Below are positions 17,064-25,825 of a DNA stretch of 57,133 nucleotides, piece by piece; position 1 is the first letter of the stretch; each line of letters begins with the position of its first letter. The stretch comes from Catenulispora sp. MAP5-51. Its GTDB lineage: Bacteria; Actinomycetota; Actinomycetes; Streptomycetales; Catenulisporaceae. The notes below the pieces were generated by a model. It had not been told where the DNA came from, did no database searches, and was given only the letters and a program-made list of their open reading frames with translations. The stretch covers positions 1 through 57,133 of the forward strand of contig NZ_JBGCCH010000047.1 in the NCBI RefSeq assembly GCF_041261205.1, in the 5' to 3' direction. The position numbers were made by a program, and so were the translations under genes.

Positions 17064-18371
17064 CTACTGCGCGGCCTTGGACCACTCGGAGTCGAGGAAG
17101 GATCCGAGCTGGGCTGCAGACTTCTTGCCGTCGATCACGTCGGCGACCCCGGCGGCGACCTTGGTGTTCATCCCCGGCAGCAACGAGCCGTCGCCGGTCT
17201 CGGATCCGAAGGCCGGGACGACGGCGTTCGCCTTCACCGCCTGCTGGTAGATGTCCAAAGTCGCGTTGTAGACCGGGCCCATGCCGGTCGGTGCCGTGTA
17301 GTCCTTCTCCGCGATGATCGAGCCGTCGGTCTTGACACTGCCGTCCAGGTAGGTCTTGTCGGTCATCAGCGCCAGCGCCCACTTCTGGGCCAGCGCCACA
17401 TCCGGGGCCTTGGACGAGACCGTCATGCCGCCGCCGGTGTAGACCGGCAGGACCGGGGAGCCGTCGTCGCTCGGCCAGGGGAACACGCCGATGTCGAAAT
17501 TCGGCTTCTTGCTGTCGGCCGAGGCCGCGAACCAGGAGCCCATCGGGTACATCGCACCCTTGTTGTCCCGAAACGCCTGCTCGTCGTCGGCATAGGACCG
17601 GGACAGCCCGGCGGGGTCGATGTAGCCGTCCTTGGCCAGGTCGGCGAGCTTGCCGGCCGCCTTCTGGAACAGCGGGTCACTGAACTTGACCTTGCCGGCC
17701 GCCCTTTGGAACAGCCAGTCCGGCGTCTGCTTGTAGACATCGGTACCGACCACCGCAGTCATCGGATACAGGTCGGCCCAGGTGTCGCTGCCGCCGCCAC
17801 CGACGACCATCGGGTTGATCCCCTTGGCCTTCAGCTTCGCGCAGTCGTCCAGGAACTCCGCGTAGGTCTTCGGGGTCGAGGTGATCCCGGCGGTCGCGAA
17901 GTCCTGCTTGTTGTAGTACACCTCCGGCACCGGCTGGGAGTTGTACGGAAGCTGGTAGACCTTGCCGCCGATCGCGCCGGCGTGCGGGAACTGGAAGTCC
18001 GTCAGCTGCGCGTCGCTCCACGGCGCCAACTGCCCGGCCTGGGCGAAGCCGCTCGGGTCCACCGCGATCATGATGTCCGGCAGCTGGCCGGACGCGGCGA
18101 GCTGCTTGGCATAGGTGGTGCGGTCGGTGGTCGGCGAGACCAGCTTCTTGATGGTGACGCCCGGGACCTCCGCCGAGATCCGCGCAATGGTGTCGTCCCA
18201 GTACTTCGCGGTCAGGTTCGGGGTCTCGAAGGTCAGGAACGTCAAAGTGACGTTGCCCTTCGACCCGTCGGCCGCCGGCTTGCCGCCCCCATTGCTGCTG
18301 CCCGCCGTACAGCCGGCCAGCGCCAACGCCAGGCTCGCCCCGCCGGCGACGAGCAGTCTCCGTCGAAACAT
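17064..18371 (-). CDS. ABC sugar-binding lipoprotein (extracellular solute-binding family 1)
   Basis: 435 residues. The lipoprotein signal MFRRRLLVAGGASLALALAGC has lipobox LALAGC, with the lipidated Cys followed by a flexible TAGSSNGGG stretch. The body shows family-1 solute-binding features: NVTLTFLTFETPNLTAKYWD, the hinge region QLPYNSQPVPEVYYNK, and DNKGAMYPMGSWFAA. It presents an oligosaccharide to the two permeases; the neighbouring GH29 and GH36 suggest fucose- or galactose-containing ligands (inference). ATG 18371 has GGGAG seven bases upstream. It is first in the leftward operon, with promoter and LacI-type operator upstream at 18531-18590. Confidence 0.94.
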   Translation of the reverse strand: MFRRRLLVAGGASLALALAGCTAGSSNGGGKPAADGSKGNVTLTFLTFETPNLTAKYWDDTIARISAEVPGVTIKKLVSPTTDRTTYAKQLAASGQLPDIMIAVDPSGFAQAGQLAPWSDAQLTDFQFPHAGAIGGKVYQLPYNSQPVPEVYYNKQDFATAGITSTPKTYAEFLDDCAKLKAKGINPMVVGGGGSDTWADLYPMTAVVGTDVYKQTPDWLFQRAAGKVKFSDPLFQKAAGKLADLAKDGYIDPAGLSRSYADDEQAFRDNKGAMYPMGSWFAASADSKKPNFDIGVFPWPSDDGSPVLPVYTGGGMTVSSKAPDVALAQKWALALMTDKTYLDGSVKTDGSIIAEKDYTAPTGMGPVYNATLDIYQQAVKANAVVPAFGSETGDGSLLPGMNTKVAAGVADVIDGKKSAAQLGSFLDSEWSKAAQ

Positions 18372-18530
18372 GATGTGGCTCCCTTGCTTGAAGTGGATTC
18401 CGAACGGGTTGATCAATTTGGCGGGGCATCGAGCCTGACCGGTCCGCTGCTGGTGGTCAAGATCTTGGTAGTACGGCCCGAAGATCCCGCCAAGGGGGAA
18501 GTCGCTGGCACCCCTGGAGTCACCATTGTC

Positions 18531-18548
18531 ATGAACGCGCGTTCTTGC
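18531..18548 (-). promoter_or_regulatory. LacI-type operator in the importer operon leader
   Basis: Perfect palindrome GAACGCGCGTTC (18533-18544). Read on the minus strand, the 18-mer is GCAAGAACGCGCGTTCAT. It differs at one position from the site at 18672-18689 in front of the lacI-family gene. It lies just downstream of the predicted transcription start, an ideal repression position. Confidence 0.85.
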
Positions 18549-18561
18549 TGAGAGTGAGGCG

Positions 18562-18590
18562 ACCGTACTCCAGCCCTGACCGGCGGTCAA
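18562..18590 (-). promoter_or_regulatory. Sigma-70-like promoter of the ABC/GH29 operon
   Basis: On the minus strand TTGACC (18585-18590), a 17-bp spacer, then TACGGT (18562-18567). It faces the binding-protein gene and is followed within ~20 bp by the palindromic operator. Confidence 0.7.
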
Positions 18591-18671
18591 GAGTTGGGCG
18601 AAACTTGGTGGACATCTGCGCCTCCGTCGCTGTTGACATGGATCTGGGCTTCAGATGATGATGGTCGCAGT

Positions 18672-18689
18672 GCGAGAACGCGCGTTCAT
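18672..18689 (+). promoter_or_regulatory. LacI-type operator in front of the lacI-family gene
   Basis: GCGAGAACGCGCGTTCAT with perfect core GAACGCGCGTTC (18676-18687). A TTGACA hexamer at 18633-18638 is the likely -35 of the regulator's own promoter, placing the operator around the transcription start. This implies autoregulation. Confidence 0.83.
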
Positions 18690-18729
18690 GGACAGATCCC
18701 CGCTGCTATCCTCGCGCCATCACCTGCGG

Positions 18730-19800
18730 ATGAAAGGTCGGATCTTGGCCACCAGCGAAGACGTCGCACGCCTGGCGGGCGTCTCGCGCGCCACGGTGTC
18801 GCGCACTCTGTCGGGCAACGCGAAAGTCAATGACGACACCCGGCGCAAGGTCGAGGCAGCGGCGGCGACGCTGGGTTACGTGCCGGACATCGCGGCACAG
18901 TCGCTGTCCGGCGGGCCGTCGCGAACGATCGCGATCAGCTTCTTCGCCGACGACAAGTGGGCCCTGTCCCAGTTGACCAAGCCGAAGCACTACTTCTATC
19001 TCAACGTGCTGCGCAGCATCGAGGCCGGCGCGGCGGTGGCAGGCTATGACCTGCTGCTGCCGACCCGCCCGCACGAGGCCGAGGCGAGCAGCCAGAGCTA
19101 CGTGCGGAGGCTGCGGGCCCGCCGCGTCGCCGGCACGATCATGGTGGCCTGCCCGCCCGGCGATATAAGGATCCAGGCGCTGGTGGAGGCGAAGATCCCG
19201 ACCGTGTTCATCGACGCCATCGCCACCGGACCGGCCGCCACCTGGGTGACCTCGCAGAACGCCGAAGGCGCCGAAGCCGTCACCCGGCACCTGATCGAGC
19301 TGGGGCACCGCCGCATCGCGCGGATCACCGGCACCGAGACCGACCCCTCCGGCGGCGAGCGTCTACGCGGCATCCGGGCAGCCTTCGCCGCGGCCGGGAT
19401 TCCCGAGGACCCAGGCCTGGCGCGCCAGTCCGACTGGTCCACCGAAGGCGCCTACCAGGCCACCAACGACCTGATCGAGGCCCGGCCGGATCTGACCGCG
19501 ATCGTCGCCGAAAGCGACATGATGGCGATCGGGGTACTGCGGGCGCTGCACGAGCACGGGCTGCGCGTCCCCGAGGACGTGTCGGTCACCGGATTCGACG
19601 ACGTCGACCTGTCCGCGTACACGCTGCCGTCGCTGACGACGGTCCGGCAGGACACCGAGACGATGGGGGCCGGCGCGGTGCGGGCGTTGCTGGACCTCAT
19701 CGACAACCCGGCGGGCCCGCTCGACTTGGCACCGGCCCCACTGCGGCTTCCCACCGAGCTGGTCGTGCGCGACTCGACAGCGGCGCCGCGCGCGGACTGA
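18730..19800 (+). CDS. LacI-family transcriptional repressor
   Basis: About 350 residues. The LacI HTH and hinge (TSEDVARLAGVSRATVSRTLSGNAKVNDDTRRKV) precede a periplasmic-binding-protein-like effector domain (RTIAISFFADDKW...; HRRIARITGTETDPSGGERLRGI; DVSVTGFDDVDLSAYTLPSLTTV). It should bind the two near-identical palindromes at 18531 and 18672 and respond to a sugar linked to the importer and galactosidase. Upstream in-frame ATGs at 18655-18688 would overlap the operator, so the start is downstream. ATG 18730 is given, but TTG 18745, with AAAGG seven bases upstream, would make a classic short LacI N-terminus and may be the true start. Divergent from the importer operon. Confidence 0.92.
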   Translation: MKGRILATSEDVARLAGVSRATVSRTLSGNAKVNDDTRRKVEAAAATLGYVPDIAAQSLSGGPSRTIAISFFADDKWALSQLTKPKHYFYLNVLRSIEAGAAVAGYDLLLPTRPHEAEASSQSYVRRLRARRVAGTIMVACPPGDIRIQALVEAKIPTVFIDAIATGPAATWVTSQNAEGAEAVTRHLIELGHRRIARITGTETDPSGGERLRGIRAAFAAAGIPEDPGLARQSDWSTEGAYQATNDLIEARPDLTAIVAESDMMAIGVLRALHEHGLRVPEDVSVTGFDDVDLSAYTLPSLTTVRQDTETMGAGAVRALLDLIDNPAGPLDLAPAPLRLPTELVVRDSTAAPRAD

Positions 19801-19894
19801 CCCCAAGGCCTCGAACAACAGGCGACTGACCGGGCAGCTGACGTGGCCCGGTCCGCCCGCCCCTTTGCGATGTTTGGCGAAAGAGAGTTCTGGC

Positions 19895-22009
19895 ATGCCC
19901 GAAAACCCCCGGACCCTTGTCCTTGCCGCAGCCGGATCCGCGCTGTTCCTGGACGCCACCGGTCCCGGACTGCCCCGGATCCTGCACTGGGGCGCCGATC
20001 CCGGGCCGCTGGCGACAGCCGATCCGGCCGCCCTGTTGGCGGCCGTCGCGCCGTCGGCCGATTCCCGAGCGAGCTTCACCGTGGTCCCGGGCCAGGCCGA
20101 CGGCTGGCAGGGACGCCCCGGTATATCCGGGCACCGCGACGGCACATGGCCCTATCTGCATCTGGCAGTGGATTCGGTGGTCACAGTGAGCAACGCAGTG
20201 CAGATCCGCGCCAGCGACCAGGACGCTGCGATCGCCGTGACCATCGAGATCGCCATGGAACCCTCCGGCGTAGTGCGAATGCGTACCGAGGTCCGCAACG
20301 ACGGCGACGGGGTGTTCACCCTGGACGCCGCCTCATGTCAGCTTCCAGTCGGGGACCAGGCCATCGAGGTACTGGACTTCACCGGGCGGTGGGCGGCAGA
20401 GCGCAGCCCACAGCGCGGGCCGCTGAACCATGGGTTCACGCTGCGCGAATCCCGCCGCGGCAAGACCGGACACGACGCCACCGGACTGCTCATCGCCGGC
20501 ACCAACGGGTTCGGATTCGGCACCGGGCAAGTGTGGGCGGTGCACACCGGCTGGAGCGGCGATCACGCCCACTGGCTGGAGAAGCTGCCCGAAGCCGCAC
20601 CGGTTCTGGCCGGCGGCGAGCTACTCGGCCCCGGCGAGATACGCCTCTCCTCCGGCCAGGCGTATCAAAGCCCGTGGGTCTACTTCGCCTGGTCCGACAC
20701 CGGCCTGGACGGGCTGGCCACGCGCCTGCACGAACACCTGCGGGCGCGGCCCGACCACCCACGCACTCCACGCCCGGTCATCTGCAACACCTGGGAGGCC
20801 GTCTACTTCGACCACGACCTCGGCAAACTCACCGAACTGGCCGAACGCGCGGCACGCATCGGCGTGGAGATGTTCGTCCTGGACGACGGCTGGTTCACCG
20901 GACGCCGGGACGACACCGCCGGGCTCGGCGACTGGACAGTGGACGCCAAGGTCTGGCCGGACGGTCTTCACCCGTTGGTCAAGAAGGTGCGCGAACTGGG
21001 AATGGCCGTTGGGCTGTGGGTCGAACCGGAGATGGTCAACCCCGACTCCGATCTGGCCCGCGCCCACCCCGACTGGATCCTGGCCGCACCCGGCCGGCTC
21101 CCCCGGCTCCAACGCAACCAGCTGGTGTTGGACGTCGCCCATCCCGAGGCCCACGCCTACCTTCTAAAGCACCTGGACCGCCTGGTCGGCGAATACGACC
21201 TCGACTATCTGAAGTGGGACCACAACCGAGACCTGCTTGAGGCCGTGCACGACGGCCACGCCGGGGTGCACGACCAGACCGAAGCCGTCTACCGCCTGCT
21301 GGACGAGCTGCGCGAGCGCCACCCGCACCTGGAGATCGAGTCCTGCTCCGGCGGCGGCGCCCGCATCGACTACGGCATCCTGGCCCGCACCGACCGCGTC
21401 TGGACCTCCGACACCAACGACGCCCTGCAACGGCAAGCCATCCAGCGCTGGACCGGACTGCTGCTGCCGCCCGAACTCATGGGCAGCCACGTCGGCGCCG
21501 ACCGCGCGCACATCACCGGCCGAGTCGCCGACTTGCCCTTCCGCCTGGCGACCGCGCTGTTCGCGCATGCCGGCATCGAATGGGACATCACGACATGCAC
21601 CGAGGAGGAACTGCACGCCCTGACCACGTGGATCGATGCGTACAAGCGGCTCCGACCCCTGATTCACACCGGCCGCCGTGTCAACGCAGACCGCCCCGAT
21701 CCCGCGTCGTGGCTGCACGGCGTGGTCGCCCAGGATCGCAGCCACGGCGTCTTCACGTATGCCCAGCTCGAAGTCGGCGTCGACCCGGCCCCGCCCCGCC
21801 TGCACCTGCCCGGTCTGGACCCCGACACCGTGTACACCGTGACGCCGTGCCCGGAGATCGCCTTGCCGCACCCGGAGCTCGCGCGCCGCGCGCCGTGGCT
21901 GGCGCAGCCGGTACGGCTGTCCGGATCCGCTCTGGCCGCGGTCGGACTCACCGCGCCATTCCTGGACCCTGCCCAGGCAGTGGTATTCGAAGTGACCGCT
22001 GAGCACTGA
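19895..22009 (+). CDS. Cytoplasmic alpha-galactosidase, GH36
   Basis: 704 residues, no signal peptide. N-terminal beta-supersandwich (1-~290), then a TIM barrel starting RPVICNTWEAVYFDHD and VLDDGWFTGRRDDTAGLGDW. WVEPEMVNPDSDL, the nucleophile D442 in DYLKWDHNRD, SCSGGGARIDYG, and the acid/base D506 in VWTSDTNDA are all as in GH36 enzymes. A C-terminal beta-domain follows. It releases terminal alpha-galactose, probably from imported oligosaccharides. ATG 19895 has GAGAG seven bases upstream. It is 94 bp behind the LacI gene in the same direction, and a hairpin follows its stop. Confidence 0.94.
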   Translation: MPENPRTLVLAAAGSALFLDATGPGLPRILHWGADPGPLATADPAALLAAVAPSADSRASFTVVPGQADGWQGRPGISGHRDGTWPYLHLAVDSVVTVSNAVQIRASDQDAAIAVTIEIAMEPSGVVRMRTEVRNDGDGVFTLDAASCQLPVGDQAIEVLDFTGRWAAERSPQRGPLNHGFTLRESRRGKTGHDATGLLIAGTNGFGFGTGQVWAVHTGWSGDHAHWLEKLPEAAPVLAGGELLGPGEIRLSSGQAYQSPWVYFAWSDTGLDGLATRLHEHLRARPDHPRTPRPVICNTWEAVYFDHDLGKLTELAERAARIGVEMFVLDDGWFTGRRDDTAGLGDWTVDAKVWPDGLHPLVKKVRELGMAVGLWVEPEMVNPDSDLARAHPDWILAAPGRLPRLQRNQLVLDVAHPEAHAYLLKHLDRLVGEYDLDYLKWDHNRDLLEAVHDGHAGVHDQTEAVYRLLDELRERHPHLEIESCSGGGARIDYGILARTDRVWTSDTNDALQRQAIQRWTGLLLPPELMGSHVGADRAHITGRVADLPFRLATALFAHAGIEWDITTCTEEELHALTTWIDAYKRLRPLIHTGRRVNADRPDPASWLHGVVAQDRSHGVFTYAQLEVGVDPAPPRLHLPGLDPDTVYTVTPCPEIALPHPELARRAPWLAQPVRLSGSALAAVGLTAPFLDPAQAVVFEVTAEH

Positions 22010-22023
22010 ACGAAAACCGGTCG

Positions 22024-22051
22024 GCCGACGACGCAGCACCGCGTCGTCGGC
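22024..22051 (+). terminator. Hairpin terminator after the GH36 gene
   Basis: Perfect 11-bp stem GCCGACGACGC (22024-22034) and GCGTCGTCGGC (22041-22051), 6-nt loop, 14 bp past the stop codon. Confidence 0.75.
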
Positions 22052-22421
22052 GGCCCGAGTGCGCAAGTTCTCGTTCCCTTGAGAGCTGGGCCGGATCTGG
22101 AAAGCGTCCCACCGATCCGGCGCTGACGACTTGGGCCCCAGGACGCTGTTGCCGACGCGTGGATCGGGCTCGGCGGCTTCGCAGCCGGCGCGGCCCGCAC
22201 ATGGCTGAACAGCAGCCGAGACCGAGGCGAACTGCTCCGAACGCGGACCGACGGACCAGGCACGTTGTCTTGTTCCAGGAAGGCATGCGGCACCGGGCCC
22301 GCCAGGCACCACGTCGACATCATGCCGCCGCCTACCGAGCCGTCGGTGGTCTGCGTCGCTGAACATCTCGGCGACGAACACCAGCGGTGGCGATCGCCTC
22401 CGCGACCACCACCGCCAGAGA
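22052..22421. other. Convergent intergenic region
   Basis: About 370 bp between the GH36 terminator and the stop of the leftward beta-helix gene. No gene, repeat or further strong hairpin was recognised. Confidence 0.55.
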
Positions 22422-25400
22422 TCAACCGGCGAGGCCGAAGCCGTCGAGTGTCGCGTACGTCCCGGACAGTTTGGTGATCACGATGGTGTGCGTTCCCGCG
22501 CTCAATGTCGGGCTGCTGTATACCGCCACGTTGGTGTGGCGCTGGCCGTCCGCGGGCACGGTGTTGACGGTCTGCTGCGCTCCGCCGTCGATGATCACTC
22601 CGATGTTCCCCTGGTCAGGGTTCTGCTCGCCGAAGACCTGGATACCGGTGCCGATGAACTGGTAGGTCGCGGTCGATCCGTTGCCGGTGGCGTAGTGGAC
22701 GTCATCGCCGTAGTCGCCGTACCCACGATTCGCCGCGTAGGAGAAGTTACTGTAGAAGATCGACCCATCGGTGTCGTTGACGCGGATCGGGTTGAGGGCC
22801 GCGAAGCCGTCGAGCGTGGTGTAGATCCCGGACACTTTGGTCACCGTGATGGTGTGCGCGCCGGAGGTCAGCCCGGTGGCGGTGAAGACGGCGAGGTTGG
22901 CGTGGCGCTGGCCGTCGGCGGGCACGGTGTTGACGGTCTGCTGCGCTCCGCCGTCGATGCTCACCCCGATGTTCCCTTGGTCGGTGTACTGCTCGCCGAA
23001 CACCTGAACACCGGTGCCGGTGAACTGGTAGGTCGCAGTCGATCCGTTGCCGGTGGCGTAGTGGACGTCATCGCCGTAGTCGCCGTACCCACGATTCGCC
23101 AGGTAGGAGAACCCGCTGTACGAGATCGACGGGTCAGTGTCGTTGACGCGGGTCCCGCCAGGCTGCGATCCGTCGATGCTGATATCAGTGGCCTGCGCTC
23201 CACCCGACAGCGGGACGAGCAGGAACCCGCCGGACAGGTAGGTAATGCCGCTGACCAGAGTGCCCTTGATGTAGACCGGCATGCCGTTGGTGAATCCCTC
23301 GCCGGCCACGAGCGCCTGCGTCGCGGCGCTGTTCTGCGATCGGTAGTAGATCTGCGGGCTGCGGACGGCGGCGGGCCAACTACCTGCCGTGGTCAATCCA
23401 GCCGCGCTGAGCAGGCTGTCGGGTATGACGCCGGGTCCCGGGGTGTTGGAGATGGTGGTGTTGCCGCTGGCGTTGGAGTCCGTGACCGGACCACCGCAGC
23501 CGTAGTAGACCTCGGAATGGCTGGGGAAGTAGTTGCCGGTGATCGAGAAGTGGCCGGTCGGGTGGCAGCCCCCTTGCGAGTCGACTCCGCCGGTGGCGAA
23601 GGCGGCGTTGCCCTGCCAGTTGATCCACTCCGAGCCGGCGTCGTCGTAGAAGGTGTCGCTCCACTGGAAGCTGTTGTAGGCGACGTTGCCGGTGGCTTGC
23701 AGGCCGGTGGCGAGGGTGGCCGAGGAGTTGAGCGTGCCGTCGGAGTTGTAGACGTACTGGGCCTGGTGGCCTTCGACGTAGATGGCGCCGCCGTCGTTGC
23801 GCTGCGTCAGGTAGTCGTGGATGAGGTTGTCGCTGATGGTGTTGTACTCGTTGATGTTCGTCGAGTTCTGCGACGAGGGCGGCTCGGGGTTGCTCGGGTT
23901 GTTCGGATCCTGGCTGTATTGGTCGACGTGGCCCTGGATCACGCCGGCGGTGATGCCGGTGTAGGGCAGGTCGTACAGGTCGTTGTGGGTGATCGTGGTG
24001 TGCTGCGAGAACAGCAGGGTGATGCCGCACGCCGAGGAGTAGTCGGTGCCGATGTGGTGGATGATGTTGTTCGACACCGTGGTGCCGGTCAGGATCTCGT
24101 TGGCGCCGGTCGAGTCGCCGCCAACTGCGGAGGGGTCGGTGGTGCAGTGTGCCTTGATGCCCGCGGCTTCCGAGGGGTCCAGCGGGTTCGGGTCGTAGGT
24201 ACAGCCCAGCAGCAACGCCGTAGAGGCGATGTCGGTGAACTCGTTGCCGTCGATGACGGTGTTGGTCGAGCCGTACATCACGCTCAGCCCGGCACCGCCG
24301 AGCTCACTGAACCGGTTGCCCCGCAAGGTGATGTTCGCAGCGCCACTGAACGCCACGTTTGCCAACGGCTGACTCAGCGCCCCCCACGGGCAGGACCCGG
24401 CGGGGCTGGAGAAGGTGCACATGCCCTGGTTGGTCGCGCCGGTCATCCGCAGGTTGCTCTGCACGTCGGCGAAGCCGACGCTCGTCGACGGATCATTCCA
24501 GGTGGCGTAGGAGAACTGCAGGCCGCTGAAGGTGAGGTCGTGGATCGGCGCGGCCAACGTGCCCCCGCCGGTCAGCAGCGACTCCAGGTGCGGAAGCTCC
24601 ACGTCCAGACCGGTCATCGCTCCTGTTGGCGGAGCGTAATACAGCGTGTTCGGTGTACTCGCCGAGTCCAGGAACCACTGACCCGGATGCAGCAGCGCCT
24701 GAGCGTTCTCGACCAGCGTCGGCGTCCGGCCAGTGGACATCGACGGCAGTCCCCCGCTGCCCTGGCTGAACCCGGCGCGGCCGGTCACGTCACTCCAGCA
24801 CGGCTGATCCATGCTCAGCGTGCCGGCGCTCGCGGAGAAGCTCGCCACGCGGCACCGCGACTCGGCCCAGGAACCGTTACCCCCGGGGTAGTCGAACTCC
24901 ACTGCGGAGACCTGCGCGGGAGTCAGACTCTTGAACCACGCCATCGCACCCGCATCGCCACCGATCGTGTATCCGCTCGACGAACCGCCCCAGCCACCGG
25001 ACCACCCCAGACTGCTCGGCGTGGCCTGTGCGACCGGGGCTTCCTGGCCGTTGACATACAACTGGCGGCTGCTGCTTCCGGCCGGCACCGTCGCGGACCA
25101 CACCGCGCTCGACCCGACCTGAGTCCAGCCACTGATCTGCGAGGCACCGGATATCACCGGGTGCGCGCCAGGTGCGGCCTGCCACACCACCGGATGCCCG
25201 GCGCTCCCGGAGTCCGCAGCAGTGAACGACCACGTGCTCGACAACCGGTACGTGCCATTCTCGAGCAGCACGGTGACGTCGGCGCCGCTGTTGGCTGCCA
25301 GGAAACTGCGCACCGCCGCCTGCGCGTCCGGCAGGCTGCACGGGGCGGCCTGCGTACATGCGGCCCCGAAGCCGGCCGACGGCGAGATGAAGAACGTTGT

Positions 25401-25523
25401 TCCGGCAACGGCGTGTGCCACCGACGCTCCCATCAGCGGCAACGCCAGGACGGCTAGCGGCAGCGCGCTCGCAGCTGCAGTCACGCGGCACAATCGGCGC
25501 ATGATCGATTGATGATGTGACAT
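22422..25523 (-). CDS. Secreted right-handed beta-helix protein, GH141-like, with duplicated C-terminal beta-sandwich
   Basis: 1033 residues. The signal peptide starts MSHHQSIMRRLCRVTAAASA. A parallel beta-helix region (~45-770) opens with TFFISPSAGFGAACTQAAPCS and has SGASQISGWTQVGS...LYVNGQEAPVA, resembling GH141-type fucosidase/xylanase proteins. It has repeated helix coils such as NIIHHIGTDYSSACGITLLF and NDGGAIYVEGHQAQ. The C-terminus is two ~122-residue copies of RVNDTD...GYGDYGDDVHYATGNGSTATYQF..., probably carbohydrate-binding. No ricin module, unlike the five enzymes upstream of it. ATG 25523 has GGAGG nine bases upstream. The GH141 family call is tentative; the beta-helix fold is well supported. 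Confidence 0.82.
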   Translation of the reverse strand: MSHHQSIMRRLCRVTAAASALPLAVLALPLMGASVAHAVAGTTFFISPSAGFGAACTQAAPCSLPDAQAAVRSFLAANSGADVTVLLENGTYRLSSTWSFTAADSGSAGHPVVWQAAPGAHPVISGASQISGWTQVGSSAVWSATVPAGSSSRQLYVNGQEAPVAQATPSSLGWSGGWGGSSSGYTIGGDAGAMAWFKSLTPAQVSAVEFDYPGGNGSWAESRCRVASFSASAGTLSMDQPCWSDVTGRAGFSQGSGGLPSMSTGRTPTLVENAQALLHPGQWFLDSASTPNTLYYAPPTGAMTGLDVELPHLESLLTGGGTLAAPIHDLTFSGLQFSYATWNDPSTSVGFADVQSNLRMTGATNQGMCTFSSPAGSCPWGALSQPLANVAFSGAANITLRGNRFSELGGAGLSVMYGSTNTVIDGNEFTDIASTALLLGCTYDPNPLDPSEAAGIKAHCTTDPSAVGGDSTGANEILTGTTVSNNIIHHIGTDYSSACGITLLFSQHTTITHNDLYDLPYTGITAGVIQGHVDQYSQDPNNPSNPEPPSSQNSTNINEYNTISDNLIHDYLTQRNDGGAIYVEGHQAQYVYNSDGTLNSSATLATGLQATGNVAYNSFQWSDTFYDDAGSEWINWQGNAAFATGGVDSQGGCHPTGHFSITGNYFPSHSEVYYGCGGPVTDSNASGNTTISNTPGPGVIPDSLLSAAGLTTAGSWPAAVRSPQIYYRSQNSAATQALVAGEGFTNGMPVYIKGTLVSGITYLSGGFLLVPLSGGAQATDISIDGSQPGGTRVNDTDPSISYSGFSYLANRGYGDYGDDVHYATGNGSTATYQFTGTGVQVFGEQYTDQGNIGVSIDGGAQQTVNTVPADGQRHANLAVFTATGLTSGAHTITVTKVSGIYTTLDGFAALNPIRVNDTDGSIFYSNFSYAANRGYGDYGDDVHYATGNGSTATYQFIGTGIQVFGEQNPDQGNIGVIIDGGAQQTVNTVPADGQRHTNVAVYSSPTLSAGTHTIVITKLSGTYATLDGFGLAG
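22430..23160 (-). repeat. 366-bp intragenic tandem duplication
   Basis: Two copies (about 22430-22795 and 22796-23160) encode the paired C-terminal beta-sandwich domains of the beta-helix protein. Nucleotide identity is very high in the GYGDYGDDVHYATGNGSTATYQF portion and lower elsewhere, suggesting recent duplication or gene conversion. Confidence 0.85.
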
Positions 25524-25767
25524 GGTGCGGGTCCTCCCTGTCGGACAATTGCCGGCAGCCAGCCGGCTTGGGCGGTGGCGTAGTGACATGGCTCCGGTTG
25601 ACCCGATCACCCACGCTGGGAGGCGCCGAATTCGTGCTCGCCTGGGCTGCGTCACCGTGGCGACTTCGACTCAGTGGGCTATCGCGGTTACGGAGATTGA
25701 TCGGATGACTCCGCCCTACCGCTGGTCTCTGATCGGCGAGCTGGTCAGTGCCGAAGGCCGTCAGCAG

Positions 25768-25803
25768 GGCGCCGTCGGTCCGACTCCGGAGGCCGACGGC
25801 GCC
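25768..25803 (-). terminator. Hairpin after the GH20 gene
   Basis: 11-bp perfect stem GGCGCCGTCGG (25768-25778) and CCGACGGCGCC (25793-25803), 14-nt loop, ~20 bp beyond the GH20 stop on the minus strand. Confidence 0.65.
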
Positions 25804-25825
25804 TTCACCGAATGCCGCGCAGGTG

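Noticed and set aside
22488-25457. Plus-strand frame of ~990 codons antisense to the beta-helix gene
   Set aside because: Low-complexity Val/Gly/Asp/Arg composition mirrors the opposite strand. No domain, no ribosome site.
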